A stretch of DNA of 64,000 bases from Amborella trichopoda (lineage: Eukaryota; Streptophyta; Magnoliopsida; Amborellales; Amborellaceae), in assembly GCF_000471905.2 (NCBI RefSeq), contig NW_006498527.1, positions 290,043 to 354,042 of the forward strand, in the 5' to 3' direction. The notes below the pieces were generated by a model, which was not told where the DNA came from, did no database searches, and saw nothing but the letters and a program-made list of their open reading frames with translations. The position numbers were made by a program, and so were the translations under genes. This document shows positions 37,601 through 44,422 of the stretch, one piece after another (the first letter of the stretch is position 1; every line of letters begins with the position of its first letter).

Positions 37601-38584
37601 TGCCCTTCAAATTTTTAAAACACATGGGTATGCACCCCAGAAGATTAACCCATTGGACTGCCATCTAGAAGCTCAACTCACATTTCTACCTCCTAAACAT
37701 GAATTAGATTGATCCACGTATGAAAAAGAATAAGAAGCTTTAAGATGTTTAATATTTGCATTTCAAACTCGCCATATACGCCACATGATCATAATGATTA
37801 TACTACTGATTGGAATAAATAAATAAATAAAGCGATGGACAACACGCTATAGAACCATGTAGTAATGAAAAAGAGGACATCGTCTAACCAGATGTAAAAG
37901 ACAAGTAAAAATCCAATACATTTTGAATTAGTTACTAACTGACAAGATGTTGGGCATATATACTATTTTAACTTCGAACACCCTATGTGTCAACACTTCA
38001 TAAGTACTCAAGAACACCCAAAACATAAAAATATTAAAGTTTGAAGGCTATGCATATCATGAAGTATTATCCACCAGTAATAGAATGGTGAGTTCAGATA
38101 ATAAGTTGCATCATAACATGATGGTAGTGGCTAGTAGAAACATCCAAGTACCAGATGTACATTTCAACATCAGGTACGTTCATAATCAAGCAATAATGCG
38201 TTGGAATTTTCTTTGTAAAATAACGGATGGAAAGTTTCTGAGCCAAACTTCAATTACATTACAAAATTCTGATGATCTTAGTTGCATCTATTTTTTTTTT
38301 TTGTTCCATTTTTTTCTTTTTCTTTTTCTTTTTTTTTGGCTACATAAAACCTAGATGCATCCATTTTAATTTGGGCATCAATTTCTCAAGCCAAACCAGT
38401 AAAATAGTTTTTCATGAGATAGTGAAATAAAGAAGACCTAAACATAAAACTAGAGTGCGTAAAACCTTAAACTAACCAGGAATCAGAGCATGAAACAATA
38501 GTAATCAAAGCAATGATAAAAACTCACAGATTTGTCTCTAGAGACAGGCAATTTGTCAAACAATCCCTGCCCTGGATACCCCAT
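8636..38584 (-). CDS. SEC8: SEC8 exocyst subunit (EXOC4 family), 12 exons, 3' part outside window
   Basis: SEC8 is a subunit of the octameric exocyst, which tethers secretory vesicles to the plasma membrane before SNARE fusion and in plants supports polarized growth, cell-plate formation and secretion. The call rests on near-collinear similarity, from memory, to plant SEC8 over twelve spliced segments: [81 protein letters not shown], and [11 protein letters not shown]. Exons: 38528-38584, 35471-35683, 35105-35278, 27548-27652, 17804-17913, 17319-17498, 16355-16538, 16134-16240, 12753-13063, 12501-12658, 12241-12356, 8636-8706. All junctions use GT/AG and phases agree, giving 595 codons plus one base without a stop. 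The remaining roughly 450 residues were not found at 1-8635, so they should lie left of the window. Introns range from 94 bp to over 9 kb. The gene looks intact so far. Confidence 0.96.
8707..9822. other. SEC8 intron 11, distal part
   Basis: No coding signal. The 8920-9400 part is less AT-rich and repeatedly uses words such as CATGAG and GGTTCATGAGC, suggesting a decayed repeat of unknown family. Confidence 0.4.
9838..11447 (+). mobile_element. RTE-clade LINE, 5'-truncated (copy 2) with target-site duplication
   Basis: Frames are broken, but RT blocks are readable in order: [20 protein letters not shown] with PIEVWK (10010-10090), a [12 protein letters not shown] block (10170), [20 protein letters not shown] (10270), [18 protein letters not shown] (10360), [15 protein letters not shown] containing catalytic FADD (10630), then the RTE C-terminal tail and a GAT-repeat end (11425-11447). 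A 15-bp imperfect target duplication flanks it: GTAAGGGCTCGTTTA (9823-9837) and GTACGGGCTTGTTTA (11448-11462). It lies in SEC8 intron 11, antisense to the gene. Confidence 0.9.
11463..12240. other. SEC8 intron 11, proximal part
   Basis: AT-rich sequence between the RTE copy and the exon 11 donor at 12240. No feature recognized. Confidence 0.5.
12241..12356 (-). CDS. SEC8: SEC8 exon 11
   Basis: Encodes [20 protein letters not shown] and [18 protein letters not shown] and ends AA| (phase 2) at donor GTGGGT. The donor was chosen because only it keeps frame into exon 12, restoring K-D-G-S-E-E-G-L. Confidence 0.93.
12501..12658 (-). CDS. SEC8: SEC8 exon 10
   Basis: Completes a glutamate codon and encodes [38 protein letters not shown] and FALVVLQ, phase 0 out. 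The introns on either side are 94 and 144 bp, so exons 9-11 form a compact cluster in a very spread-out gene. Confidence 0.96.
12753..13063 (-). CDS. SEC8: SEC8 exon 9
   Basis: The longest exon here (311 bp). It encodes [20 protein letters not shown], a variable stretch, then [20 protein letters not shown] and [20 protein letters not shown]. The AVSPVS.LMAP..AQAA.ELLD pattern is diagnostic of plant SEC8. It exits in phase 1. Confidence 0.96.
13472..14155 (+). mobile_element. L1 LINE, 5'-truncated copy A
   Basis: Encodes the RNase H end of a plant L1 ORF2: [20 protein letters not shown], then [19 protein letters not shown] and [14 protein letters not shown], followed by a 3' UTR ending CAGTTAACAGTTCTC and poly(A). 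From GATGGCTGCTCC onward it is very similar to 25411-26080 (copy B). The target duplication is AATAGTTCAGG (13461-13471) versus AATAGTTCAAG (14155-14165). It is inserted in SEC8 intron 8, antisense, about 400 bp from exon 9. Confidence 0.9.
14512..14671 (+). mobile_element. RTE-clade LINE, 160-bp 3' fragment (copy 3)
   Basis: Starts GGTAGGCCCAAGAGGACATG, encoding the RGRPK.TW-type tail, and ends CCCCAAATAGTTGGGAACAA followed by GCTTTGATGATGATAATGAT. This matches the 3' ends of RTE copies 1 and 2. Only the extreme 3' end is present. Confidence 0.88.
14672..16014. other. SEC8 intron 8, middle part
   Basis: AT-rich, with no exon. A CT-rich patch lies at about 14758-14776 and an A-run at about 15366-15379. 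The stretch 15300-15440 is GC-rich and repeat-like but unassigned. Confidence 0.4.
16015..16073 (+). mobile_element. L1 micro-insertion (23 bp) with 18-bp target duplication
   Basis: Identical 18-bp copies of ATGGAGTTCATTCATCAA at 16015-16032 and 16056-16073 flank 23 bp, ATGTTAACAGTTATC plus A8. The inserted part matches the last bases of L1 copies A and B (GTTAACAGTTCTC plus poly A) with one mismatch. This is a target-primed insertion in which only about the last 15 nt of the L1 RNA plus its tail were copied. Confidence 0.88.
16134..16240 (-). CDS. SEC8: SEC8 exon 8
   Basis: Encodes [20 protein letters not shown] and [15 protein letters not shown] and ends TG| (cysteine codon completed by exon 9). 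The intron before it is 114 bp. Its donor lies about 80 nt from the L1 micro-insertion at 16033-16055. Confidence 0.95.
16355..16538 (-). CDS. SEC8: SEC8 exon 7
   Basis: Starts by completing a serine codon, continues [13 protein letters not shown], and ends with the conserved [21 protein letters not shown] block, phase 0. The acceptor is TTTTTGCAG. The donor is GTATGA, somewhat weak but giving the right junction EFI|ESMKKSD. Confidence 0.93.
17319..17498 (-). CDS. SEC8: SEC8 exon 6 (variable Ser-rich linker)
   Basis: One hundred and eighty bases, phase 2 in and out. It encodes a hydrophilic Ser/Arg/Asp-rich linker ([35 protein letters not shown]). This is the fast-evolving part of plant SEC8; SRRTR and GSIDG are the recognizable anchors. 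Confidence 0.9.
17804..17913 (-). CDS. SEC8: SEC8 exon 5
   Basis: Encodes [20 protein letters not shown] and [16 protein letters not shown] and ends two bases into a serine codon (AG|T) completed in exon 6. It directly continues the LQG end of exon 4, as expected for plant SEC8. Confidence 0.96.
17914..20822. other. SEC8 intron 4, first part
   Basis: AT-rich, with no conserved exon. Plus-strand open frames at 18575-18862 and 18968-19425 lack any recognizable domain. A short direct repeat GATGAAAGATCACATCAA occurs at 19204 and 19222. Confidence 0.5.
20823..21094. repeat. 136-bp tandem duplication
   Basis: Two head-to-tail units, 20823-20958 and 20959-21094. Both run from AACATCATCATCACTTACAA to CTAGGACTA..CAAATAGT-like ends with about a dozen differences. 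Shared words include CCGAACTAGCAA and CCGAAGGCCC. It lies in SEC8 intron 4. Confidence 0.88.
21095..23410. other. SEC8 intron 4, middle part
   Basis: T-rich on the plus strand (21350-22100), then a GC-richer 22190-22510 part with repeated AGGATCTC/GAGATC(C) words. A (GT)n run lies at 22067-22080. No gene or TE domain is recognizable. Confidence 0.4.
23415..26082 (+). mobile_element. L1 LINE, 5'-truncated copy B (RT to poly A)
   Basis: Begins inside the RT domain at [10 protein letters not shown], then [48 protein letters not shown], and [20 protein letters not shown], where the catalytic FADD is YAND. Later come [60 protein letters not shown], a zf-RVT-like [16 protein letters not shown] lacking the last His-Cys, and RNase H ([33 protein letters not shown]). 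It ends with the same 3' UTR and poly(A) as copy A. Frameshifts and stops make it non-functional. It lies in SEC8 intron 4, antisense. Confidence 0.92.
26083..27547. other. SEC8 intron 4, last part
   Basis: AT-rich sequence with no exon or TE domain. A short direct repeat, TCATTAGGCCT(A/G)GTCA, occurs near 26762 and 26790. Confidence 0.45.
27548..27652 (-). CDS. SEC8: SEC8 exon 4
   Basis: Thirty-five codons, phase 0 at both ends: [20 protein letters not shown], then [15 protein letters not shown]. The acceptor is TTTCACAG and the donor GTCAGT. The exon is isolated between two introns of 7.4 and 9.6 kb. Confidence 0.95.
27653..28190. other. SEC8 intron 3, distal part
   Basis: AT-rich, with no feature recognized. 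Confidence 0.5.
28191..29945. mobile_element. Putative non-autonomous hAT-like element with palindromic motif arrays
   Basis: Two clusters (about 28205-28640 and 29635-29920) are packed with GGAATC/GATTCC words, many forming GGAATCGTGATTCC or variants with spacers of about 10-30 bp. The about 1.0-kb centre has few of them. The whole is flanked by ACTATAGT at 28191-28198 and 29938-29945. The ends inside these repeats resemble each other in inverted orientation: TGTTGGAAATGTTTGTG at the left versus TACTCGAATCGTTTATG read from the right (11 of 17 equal). An 8-bp duplication, imperfect terminal inverted repeats and subterminal motif arrays fit a hAT-type non-autonomous transposon. No transposase is present. 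Confidence 0.55.
29946..31700. other. SEC8 intron 3, unassigned
   Basis: The 30010-31000 part has higher GC and patches such as CCTAGGGCTACCCCGTAGGG, a GA run at about 30355-30369 and GAGGGGGGCG. It looks like repeat-derived sequence, perhaps an LTR, but no partner copy or domain was found. Confidence 0.35.
31700..34160 (-). pseudogene. Probable degenerate LTR-retrotransposon internal region
   Basis: On the minus strand the sequence at about 34135-34110 reads TTTAGTATTAGAGCACTG, resembling the TGGTATCAGAGCAC primer site, followed by a broken reading frame ([33 protein letters not shown]). Near 33300 it reads [20 protein letters not shown], similar in pattern to the segment just before the gypsy protease (GE.LVVRR). 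Downstream minus-strand frames (33187-32897, 32436-32179, 32132-31746) are long but unrecognized. It could be a decayed gypsy or non-autonomous element. No second LTR was identified. Confidence 0.45.
34436..34455. other. Assembly gap (20 N)
   Basis: Twenty undetermined bases. Both sides have similar composition and order (AAAGAAAAA..ACC(C)CTCTCTCTATAT followed by CT-rich sequence). The right flank begins with an odd low-complexity stretch (GTACCGTTACGTTACGGTAA and CTACCTTTACTTACTACTAA) that looks like poor consensus. Confidence 0.95.
34535..34624. repeat. CT/CCCT microsatellite
   Basis: A CT-rich run with (CCCT)n at about 34579-34593 and (CT)n at about 34596-34624, immediately right of the assembly gap. 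Confidence 0.9.
35105..35278 (-). CDS. SEC8: SEC8 exon 3
   Basis: Fifty-eight codons, phase 0 at both ends. It encodes [20 protein letters not shown] followed by the conserved [20 protein letters not shown] and [10 protein letters not shown]. The intron separating it from exon 2 is only 192 bp. The 7.4-kb intron after it holds the LTR-like relic, the assembly gap and the palindrome-array element. Confidence 0.97.
35471..35683 (-). CDS. SEC8: SEC8 exon 2
   Basis: Seventy-one codons, phase 0 at both ends, with acceptor TTTGTAG and donor GTTTTT. It encodes the most conserved N-terminal Sec8 block, including [20 protein letters not shown] and [20 protein letters not shown]. The helical, acidic character fits the N-terminal coiled-coil region by which exocyst subunits pair. 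Confidence 0.97.
35684..38527. other. SEC8 intron 1 of the coding region
   Basis: 2.8 kb of AT-rich sequence without exon or TE-domain signal. It includes a T-rich tract at about 38291-38338 (polypyrimidine on the plus strand). Confidence 0.5.
38528..38584 (-). CDS. SEC8: SEC8 exon 1 (start codon)
   Basis: Nineteen codons starting at ATG 38584 read [19 protein letters not shown] and end at donor GTGAGT (phase 0). Other plant SEC8 proteins begin with a similar short MG..LDGLP/LFDxLPV..DK segment before YLREEL, which supports this start. The insertion YPGQG after MG looks unusual compared with the Arabidopsis form I remember. Confidence 0.88.
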
Positions 38585-38597
38585 CCTCTCTTTTCAT
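38556..38597 (-). CDS. Overlapping upstream ORF at SEC8 start
   Basis: An ATG at 38597, 13 nt upstream of the SEC8 ATG and in another frame, opens a 13-codon ORF ([13 protein letters not shown]) that stops at 38556, inside SEC8 exon 1. If the leader includes it, scanning ribosomes would meet it first. Whether it is translated is unknown. Confidence 0.4.
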   Translation of the reverse strand: MKREDGVSRAGIV

Positions 38598-39653
38598 CTG
38601 ATCAATTGCCTAGCATAAACTCCCCTCATTCCTGAGACATTGCCTTGATCAGTCCATAAAACAAAAGCCGTAAATTTTCACGATTTCAGAGCTTCTAGTT
38701 CCTCAACTAATTCCTATTTTCCTCATTATACATTTTGATGAGTTAAATAACCTCTATGAGGTGAATCAAATCAACAAATAGTAAAAGTTTGAGAGAGAAA
38801 CTAAGGGGCCAGCATAAAATCCCAGAGGCTCCCATAATTATTTTCCTTTATGGAGTGCTCAAACAACCACACACGAGGCTAAAACACAGCAAACATGAAC
38901 CAGAAGAATGAGATAAAAGCTTAAAAGAGCAACAAAGGCGACAATTTGTCAAGTGAATCAGAGGAAATTCACAAACAACTTTCAATTGAACAGATCAAGA
39001 GACGCTGAAACCCCATGAAAAAAAAGCAAAGAAAAAGCCAATTTTTTCTCGATCAGCTGATCAGTGAATTTCATATATAAATGGGTGCAAAATGAGATAT
39101 GGAGCGTAAGGGTAAAGACGACAACACAACACAACTTCAAATGGATTTCCACCGTGAATCTTTCATCTCTCTACAAATGAAGCATGTCACTTTTGTCATC
39201 GAAGGAGACTCTGCCAACGTCATCTCGTGGGCTTCCGATTCAGCCCAATGCCCTTGGAGGCTCGATCCCGTTTTTGACGAGATCTACCACAGGTGTTCAG
39301 TTGTGCACATTGTTTGGAGGCACACTTGAGATAGGCTAACTCCATCGCTGATTCCCTCGCCAAACATCAAGCCCTGGGCTCGAATTTTGTGGATACTCCA
39401 TTCTAGTTCATCTATATCCCTTGTACACTTTTGTAAGAATTGTATTTTCTGTAGGCCCGTAAAGGGTCGCTCTCACGTTCAACCCACTTTGTGGGTGGGC
39501 AAACCTTGTATTCTCCTCTTTATTTCGATACAACAAGTACACATTCTCAAAAAAAAAAAAAAGTCACTTTTGTAGAGAGCGAAGACGAAGAGAATTTGCA
39601 GAGACAAAGAGAATTACAGTAAATATTTGAGATAGAAGATAGAAAATCTTACC
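38585..39653 (-). other. Putative SEC8 5' UTR with intron
   Basis: On the minus strand a strong donor CAG|GTAAGA lies at 39653/39652, and a plausible acceptor GCTAG lies at 38611-38610, 25 nt before the ATG (an alternative acceptor CTCAG is slightly upstream). This suggests a leader exon ending at 39653 and a 1.0-kb 5' UTR intron, common in plant housekeeping genes. The transcription start was not located. Inference from splice signals only. Confidence 0.5.
39197..39562 (+). mobile_element. L1 LINE, 366-bp 5'-truncated copy C with target duplication
   Basis: Begins in the RNase H domain (IEGDSANVISWASDSAQCPW, then RLDPVFDEIYHRCSVVHIVW) and runs through a 3' UTR to poly(A) at 39549-39562. A perfect 11-bp target duplication GTCACTTTTGT flanks it (39186-39196 and 39563-39573). 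The 3' UTR differs from copies A and B, so it belongs to another L1 family. It is inserted in the putative SEC8 5' UTR intron, antisense. Confidence 0.9.
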
Positions 39654-41293
39654 TGCATTGATGCACATAGAGAGAAGAGGCAATAGAAGAAGAGGGCTTT
39701 TCATGTATAGTAAATCTATGGTATTGTGCTCTGCTCCTTGGCCCGTGCTATGGCTTTCGTTTCTCTGGTTTGCGTGCTCGCTGGAGCATGTGGCGCGTTC
39801 AACATCTCGGTCAGAACCGAGTTATCAAATTATTTTTAGGGTGCGGTTTGTATATGGCCGAGGGTACTAAACAATCAAGTTAAAGCACACCTTCAAATAG
39901 TCTCGACAAATGTGGCTTCAATAATGAAAATCTTTGTGATAACCTTAACATATATTTTTATTTCTAATTATAAAATTTAAAGTTTAAATTTCTAATTATA
40001 AAATTTAAAGTTTAAAAACTAGTGTAAATCGAATATATCTATAAAAACTTGAAAATCTTTAAAATCGACCATTTAAAAATACATTATAAGATGCACTATT
40101 TTTAAAACTTGAAATCCATTTTTTTTTCTGATGTTCATGCTTCTTGAGGTCGAGATGATCAATTTGAGGATTCTAATGAAATTTTTTAAGTGCATTCTAA
40201 TTTTATTGTTTATAGCCTCATACTTAGATGAACTTTCTCCTTTTTTTTATGACCCAAAAAGTTCAGGTTGGCAACCTAAATATAAAACATTTTATCGGCC
40301 AATCTACATTAGATAATACAAGGTGCAAATTCTAATTTATGTGTCACTTGTTTGTTTATTTGATATAATAAGTTGGTTTTGAGAATTTTGGATTCTCAAA
40401 GAATAAGAAGATGCAGCTTCCATACCTATGCTATTCATTTAATTTATATTTTTAAGGAAATTTGCCTCTCTAGTTGTGCCCTCTCTCTTTCTCTAAACCC
40501 TTTATCTAACAAATATACCATTCATCATTTGTACATAGAGGTCACAATCATTCTCACTTATTAAATTCAAATTGGATGGCATGGGATGAGTTACGAAGTT
40601 CAAAATTAAGAGGCAATAATGGTGGTTGTAACCTCCATGTACAAGAGATAAAGGAAAAAGTTCATATAAATGTGAGGCCATAAATAATCAAATCAAGAGG
40701 CACATCAAAATTGACTAGAAGAGGTTGTTTCCATACTAAAAAATCCTCAAATTAATGATTTCCACCTCAATATGTATGGACATGAGAAAAAAATAGATTT
40801 TAATTATTGAAAGTAGTACATATTGAAAAGCATCGTCTAGACTAGTATCCACAAAATTGAATCAAAATGGTTAACTGGACATGGGCTTGGAAGCGGTTTA
40901 ATCGACCTAACCGATAAATCGACCGATTCAACCACTTTAACCGGACAAGTCTCGGGCGATCAAAAAAGTACTGAAAAAAAATAAAAAAAATACAAAAAAA
41001 ATCTACTAAAATATGAAAAGCATATAAAGAACGATTAAAACAAAACGCATTCACATGAAGTTAAAATTTAATGAAAAAGTGGATTTTAATCCATTTTATA
41101 TTTTCCAAGGGCTATTGTTACGATTTTTTAAAAAAGATGAGAAAATATAAAAATGAGTATTAATGACCCAAACAAATTTTAATCTTTACCATAATGTAAA
41201 TAATATGTAAATAATATTTAAAAATGCGTTACAAATCAAATTCCTTATTTTTTGGAATTTATATATATATATATATTTTGAATTCTTTTTTTA
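39654..41293. other. Intergenic spacer between divergent genes, left part
   Basis: AT-rich. The 39654-39860 part may contain the SEC8 leader exon and promoter, but no start site or TATA box could be fixed. A 27-bp near-perfect direct duplication (TTTCTAATTATAAAATTTAA) occurs at about 39960-40015. Confidence 0.4.
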
Positions 41294-41382
41294 AATACCG
41301 ATTGATCACCATAACCACCTAAAACCGGAGCTTGCCACTGGTGGGTTCCGGTTTTAGGTGGTTAGGGTGATCAACCGGTATT
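41294..41382. repeat. 36-bp foldback (hairpin) in intergenic spacer
   Basis: The left arm 41294-41329 and right arm 41347-41382 are inverted copies with two mismatches in 36 positions, separated by a 17-nt loop. The arms begin AATACCGATTGATCACC and end CACCTAAAACCGGA. The arms are GC-richer than the very AT-rich surroundings. As RNA, either strand would form a long stable hairpin. It may be a miniature foldback element or a small-RNA precursor; neither can be decided here. Confidence 0.85.
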
Positions 41383-42591
41383 CAAATTCCCTATTTTTTA
41401 AAGTGTTCATAGATTTAATTGATCTACATTGTTTTTTAAGCTTTAATATCATAACTATATGCGAAAGTAGACTTTCAGACCATCATAAAGTTTTCCAATA
41501 CTTAAACAGCATCTTCTATACTATTTGAAGGTGCACATTGCTTTGATTGTTTAGAACATCAACCTTCTACAAACGACACACACAAATAAATAGTCTCTTT
41601 ATAGACAATCTATTTTCTAAATGTGCATTTTTTTTATTTGACACTTTGTCCAACGCATCTAGTTAGCAATGTCCTTTCTCTCCTACTCATTTCTCCCGCT
41701 CTTCTATCTCTACTATTACCTTTTGTTTCTAACTTTGCAATTTTTGTGAATGTATCGGTCCTTTATCGAATTTTCTCTCTCTCTTTCTCTCTAATCATGC
41801 ATTTTATTTTGACTCTTTCTACTCTCTAAATGTATCATTTATTTCTCAAACCGTGTCATTTCTCTCTCTAGCTTCTCTTTCTTTAATCATGTATTTTCTC
41901 TCATTCTATGTGAAGCCCAGTCTATGTGAAGCTTTGTTAGACTATAAGGCCTCTGTGGGAAGGTTTCTCAAATCACTATAAAGCCCGATTTAGGCATTTG
42001 AGAATTTCTAGATAGGTTATCAAACAAGTATTACGTAACTTCCAGATATCAACAGTTCCAGCTTTCAAGGAATTAGAACTTTCAAGTTCTAAGGAATCCT
42101 TAACTTTCTGATACTAAATATTCCTTAATGGATCATTTGGCAACTGAAATGTGGAATTAGACTTGGACTTTCCAATTCTATAAGAAGTTAGAACTTTAAG
42201 TACCCAGTAAAGGAAGGTACGGCTTTAGTTAAGAGATTATAAGAATCTTGGACATTATGTTTGGTTTGACTTGGGATTTTGTATAATTAGAAAATTGTGA
42301 GTATAAAAAATTTGTAAATGTATTGGATGAAAATTAGTATCAAATTTAATATCAATAGATACTCATACAAGAAACAACATCTCAATGTTTTATGTATATT
42401 TGTAAAATATTGGAAGTCTATAATGCACTACACATTTTGTTTAACTCAAAAACAAATTTATAACTATTTTTAGTATATTTTTTTTAAAAAAAGGCCAGAT
42501 CAGGCCTAATCGGTGACACGGACCACCAATATGTTGATCTAGGGTGGGCACTCCAAGTCACTTATCGTTTTTTTAACCTTGCAAAATAGTA
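41383..42591. other. Intergenic spacer, middle part
   Basis: AT-rich and pyrimidine-rich (CT-rich 41670-41900), with no gene recognized. Confidence 0.45.
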
Positions 42592-42701
42592 AATTTGCAC
42601 TTCAAATTCCCTTTGAAAAATGTACTTTTGACATAAAAAACCATTCAATTTGCACTTCAAATTCCCTTTGAAAAATGTACTTTTGACATAAAAAACCATT
42701 C
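42592..42701. repeat. 55-bp perfect tandem duplication
   Basis: Two units, 42592-42646 and 42647-42701. Both read AATTTGCACTTCAAATTCCC and continue to ACATAAAAAACCATTC, apparently without differences. The identity implies a recent duplication (or an assembly artefact). Confidence 0.9.
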
Positions 42702-44169
42702 AATTGCCCAAAACTCTATTTATATTTAATTATAAAGTGAAAGCTACAAAAATAGCACTGACATGACAAATTTACGATCACTTGAAAATTGATAGTCTCG
42801 ATGACATCTCACACGATAAACTATTGTCAAGGCTTGAAATAATTTGTTGAGAAATTTATCACAATACACTTTAAACTTAAACTATTTGATAGTTTACCCT
42901 AAGTGTATTTTGATAAATTTCAAGACCAATATTGAGGTGTAATTTGATGCGCTATTTGAAATTTTATCAAACAATGATGAACTATTTGAAATTAATTAAA
43001 GGAAAAATATATAAAAAGACTATTTACTTTTGATAGAAAGAAGTTACCATCACTATTTTCTGTCAAATTTCAAATTAGGTGGTTGTAAGAATGTCATTGA
43101 CTAGACTCAGTGTTAAAAGAAAAGTACTCAGACTTCGTAACATACCCAAAGCATCAAATTTGACATCTAATGGATGCGAGTAATTATGACCTCCTTTTAA
43201 TAAAGGTAGATGGTTTTATACTATACAATCCCTTAATTAAAAAATAAGGATAAGAAGTTAAATAGTCCAAATGTCATGTAGTTTCATAAGGTTCCTACAA
43301 TTTATTTTAGATCCACAAAGTTATTAAATATGGACAGCCAAAAGCCCAAAACTTATAATTTCCGGCGGTGGGGCTTTGCTTTTTGCTATAGGGGCCGGTC
43401 CTTGTGATACCATATTCTAGAAAAAAAAACATAGAGTATGTGCATAATGAGCATAGTTTTCTTTTACTCCGTTCGTTCGTCAGGTGACCCACTTGGGAGG
43501 AATTTTTTCAATCTTAAACTTTTGTGACACCCTTAGAATCACTTGATGATTATTCTCATTAAAAAAAAATGGATATTGAGTTTTTTAACATTCTTTTATT
43601 GGGTAAGTTTTTTAACATTCATACTCTCTAAATTTACGAAACTTTATACTTAATCTAGAGACATTATTATTTTTTCCAATGGTTAGAGGGTGCAATTAGG
43701 AATTTTTTTATTGAAGTTCGAAGAGGTTATATCCCCAAAATTTGGAGTCCTAGAATTACTAGTAGGCCAGGTTTAACCCGCAGGAGTAATTGAAAGGATA
43801 GAATATAATCAAATTTAGAATAGAAGACATGAAATTTCTATAAAGCTTAGGCTTTATGAAAACAAAATAAAGCTTTACTTCAAATCTTTAATTGAAAAGC
43901 ATTTTCTGCACTGGAAATCATCATGATGGCTCTAAAATCAATTTTACAATAAATTTTAAAATTAAAAAATAATACAAATCTTGGGGGTCCGTAAACACTT
44001 ATTTTTAACATGAAATGAATAGCCTAGATGATATTTAAAATTTTAATTTTTTTTACTACCATAATATTCAAGCCGAGACGATAGATTTAAATTTTTTTGC
44101 ACCACTTAAATCGCAATTTCAATCAATGGGTCATGAGGTGAGGCTGTACTTATTTTGATCGGGCTGCAG
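42702..44169. other. Intergenic spacer, right part
   Basis: AT-rich sequence without recognizable gene. It would contain the promoter of the plus-strand gene if 44170-44422 is its leader. Confidence 0.4.
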
Positions 44170-44422
44170 CCCTATCAAACCATTTTCCTATAGGAAGAGA
44201 GATTAGGGGGACGAGAGATTAAGGGGTGTGGAACTGGAGAATAGAAGAAGTTTCATGTGAAGGGAACCAAACTAGAAATAGGCGGGAGAGGGGCGCTTTG
44301 CACGAGGAAATAAATCCAAAGTCTAGAGAGAGAGAGGTATTTGAGGGTTTATCAGGAGAGAGAGAGAGAGAGATATTTGAGGGTTTATCAGGATTTCCAA
44401 AGAAAGCATCACAAATCAGGAG
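44170..44422 (+). other. Possible 5' leader exon of the plus-strand gene
   Basis: A purine-rich, GA-repeat segment typical of plant 5' UTRs, ending at donor GAG|GTAAAA (44422/44423). It contains a duplicated module, GATATTTGAGGGTTTATCAG (around 44337 and 44373), each preceded by a GA run. It could belong to the gene whose coding exons start at 47474. Supported only by composition and the splice signal. Confidence 0.3.

Noticed and set aside
41623-41829. Hydrophobic 68-codon ORF as a small membrane protein
   Set aside because: The T/C-rich spacer gives Leu/Ser/Phe by composition; there is no promoter, splice or homology signal.
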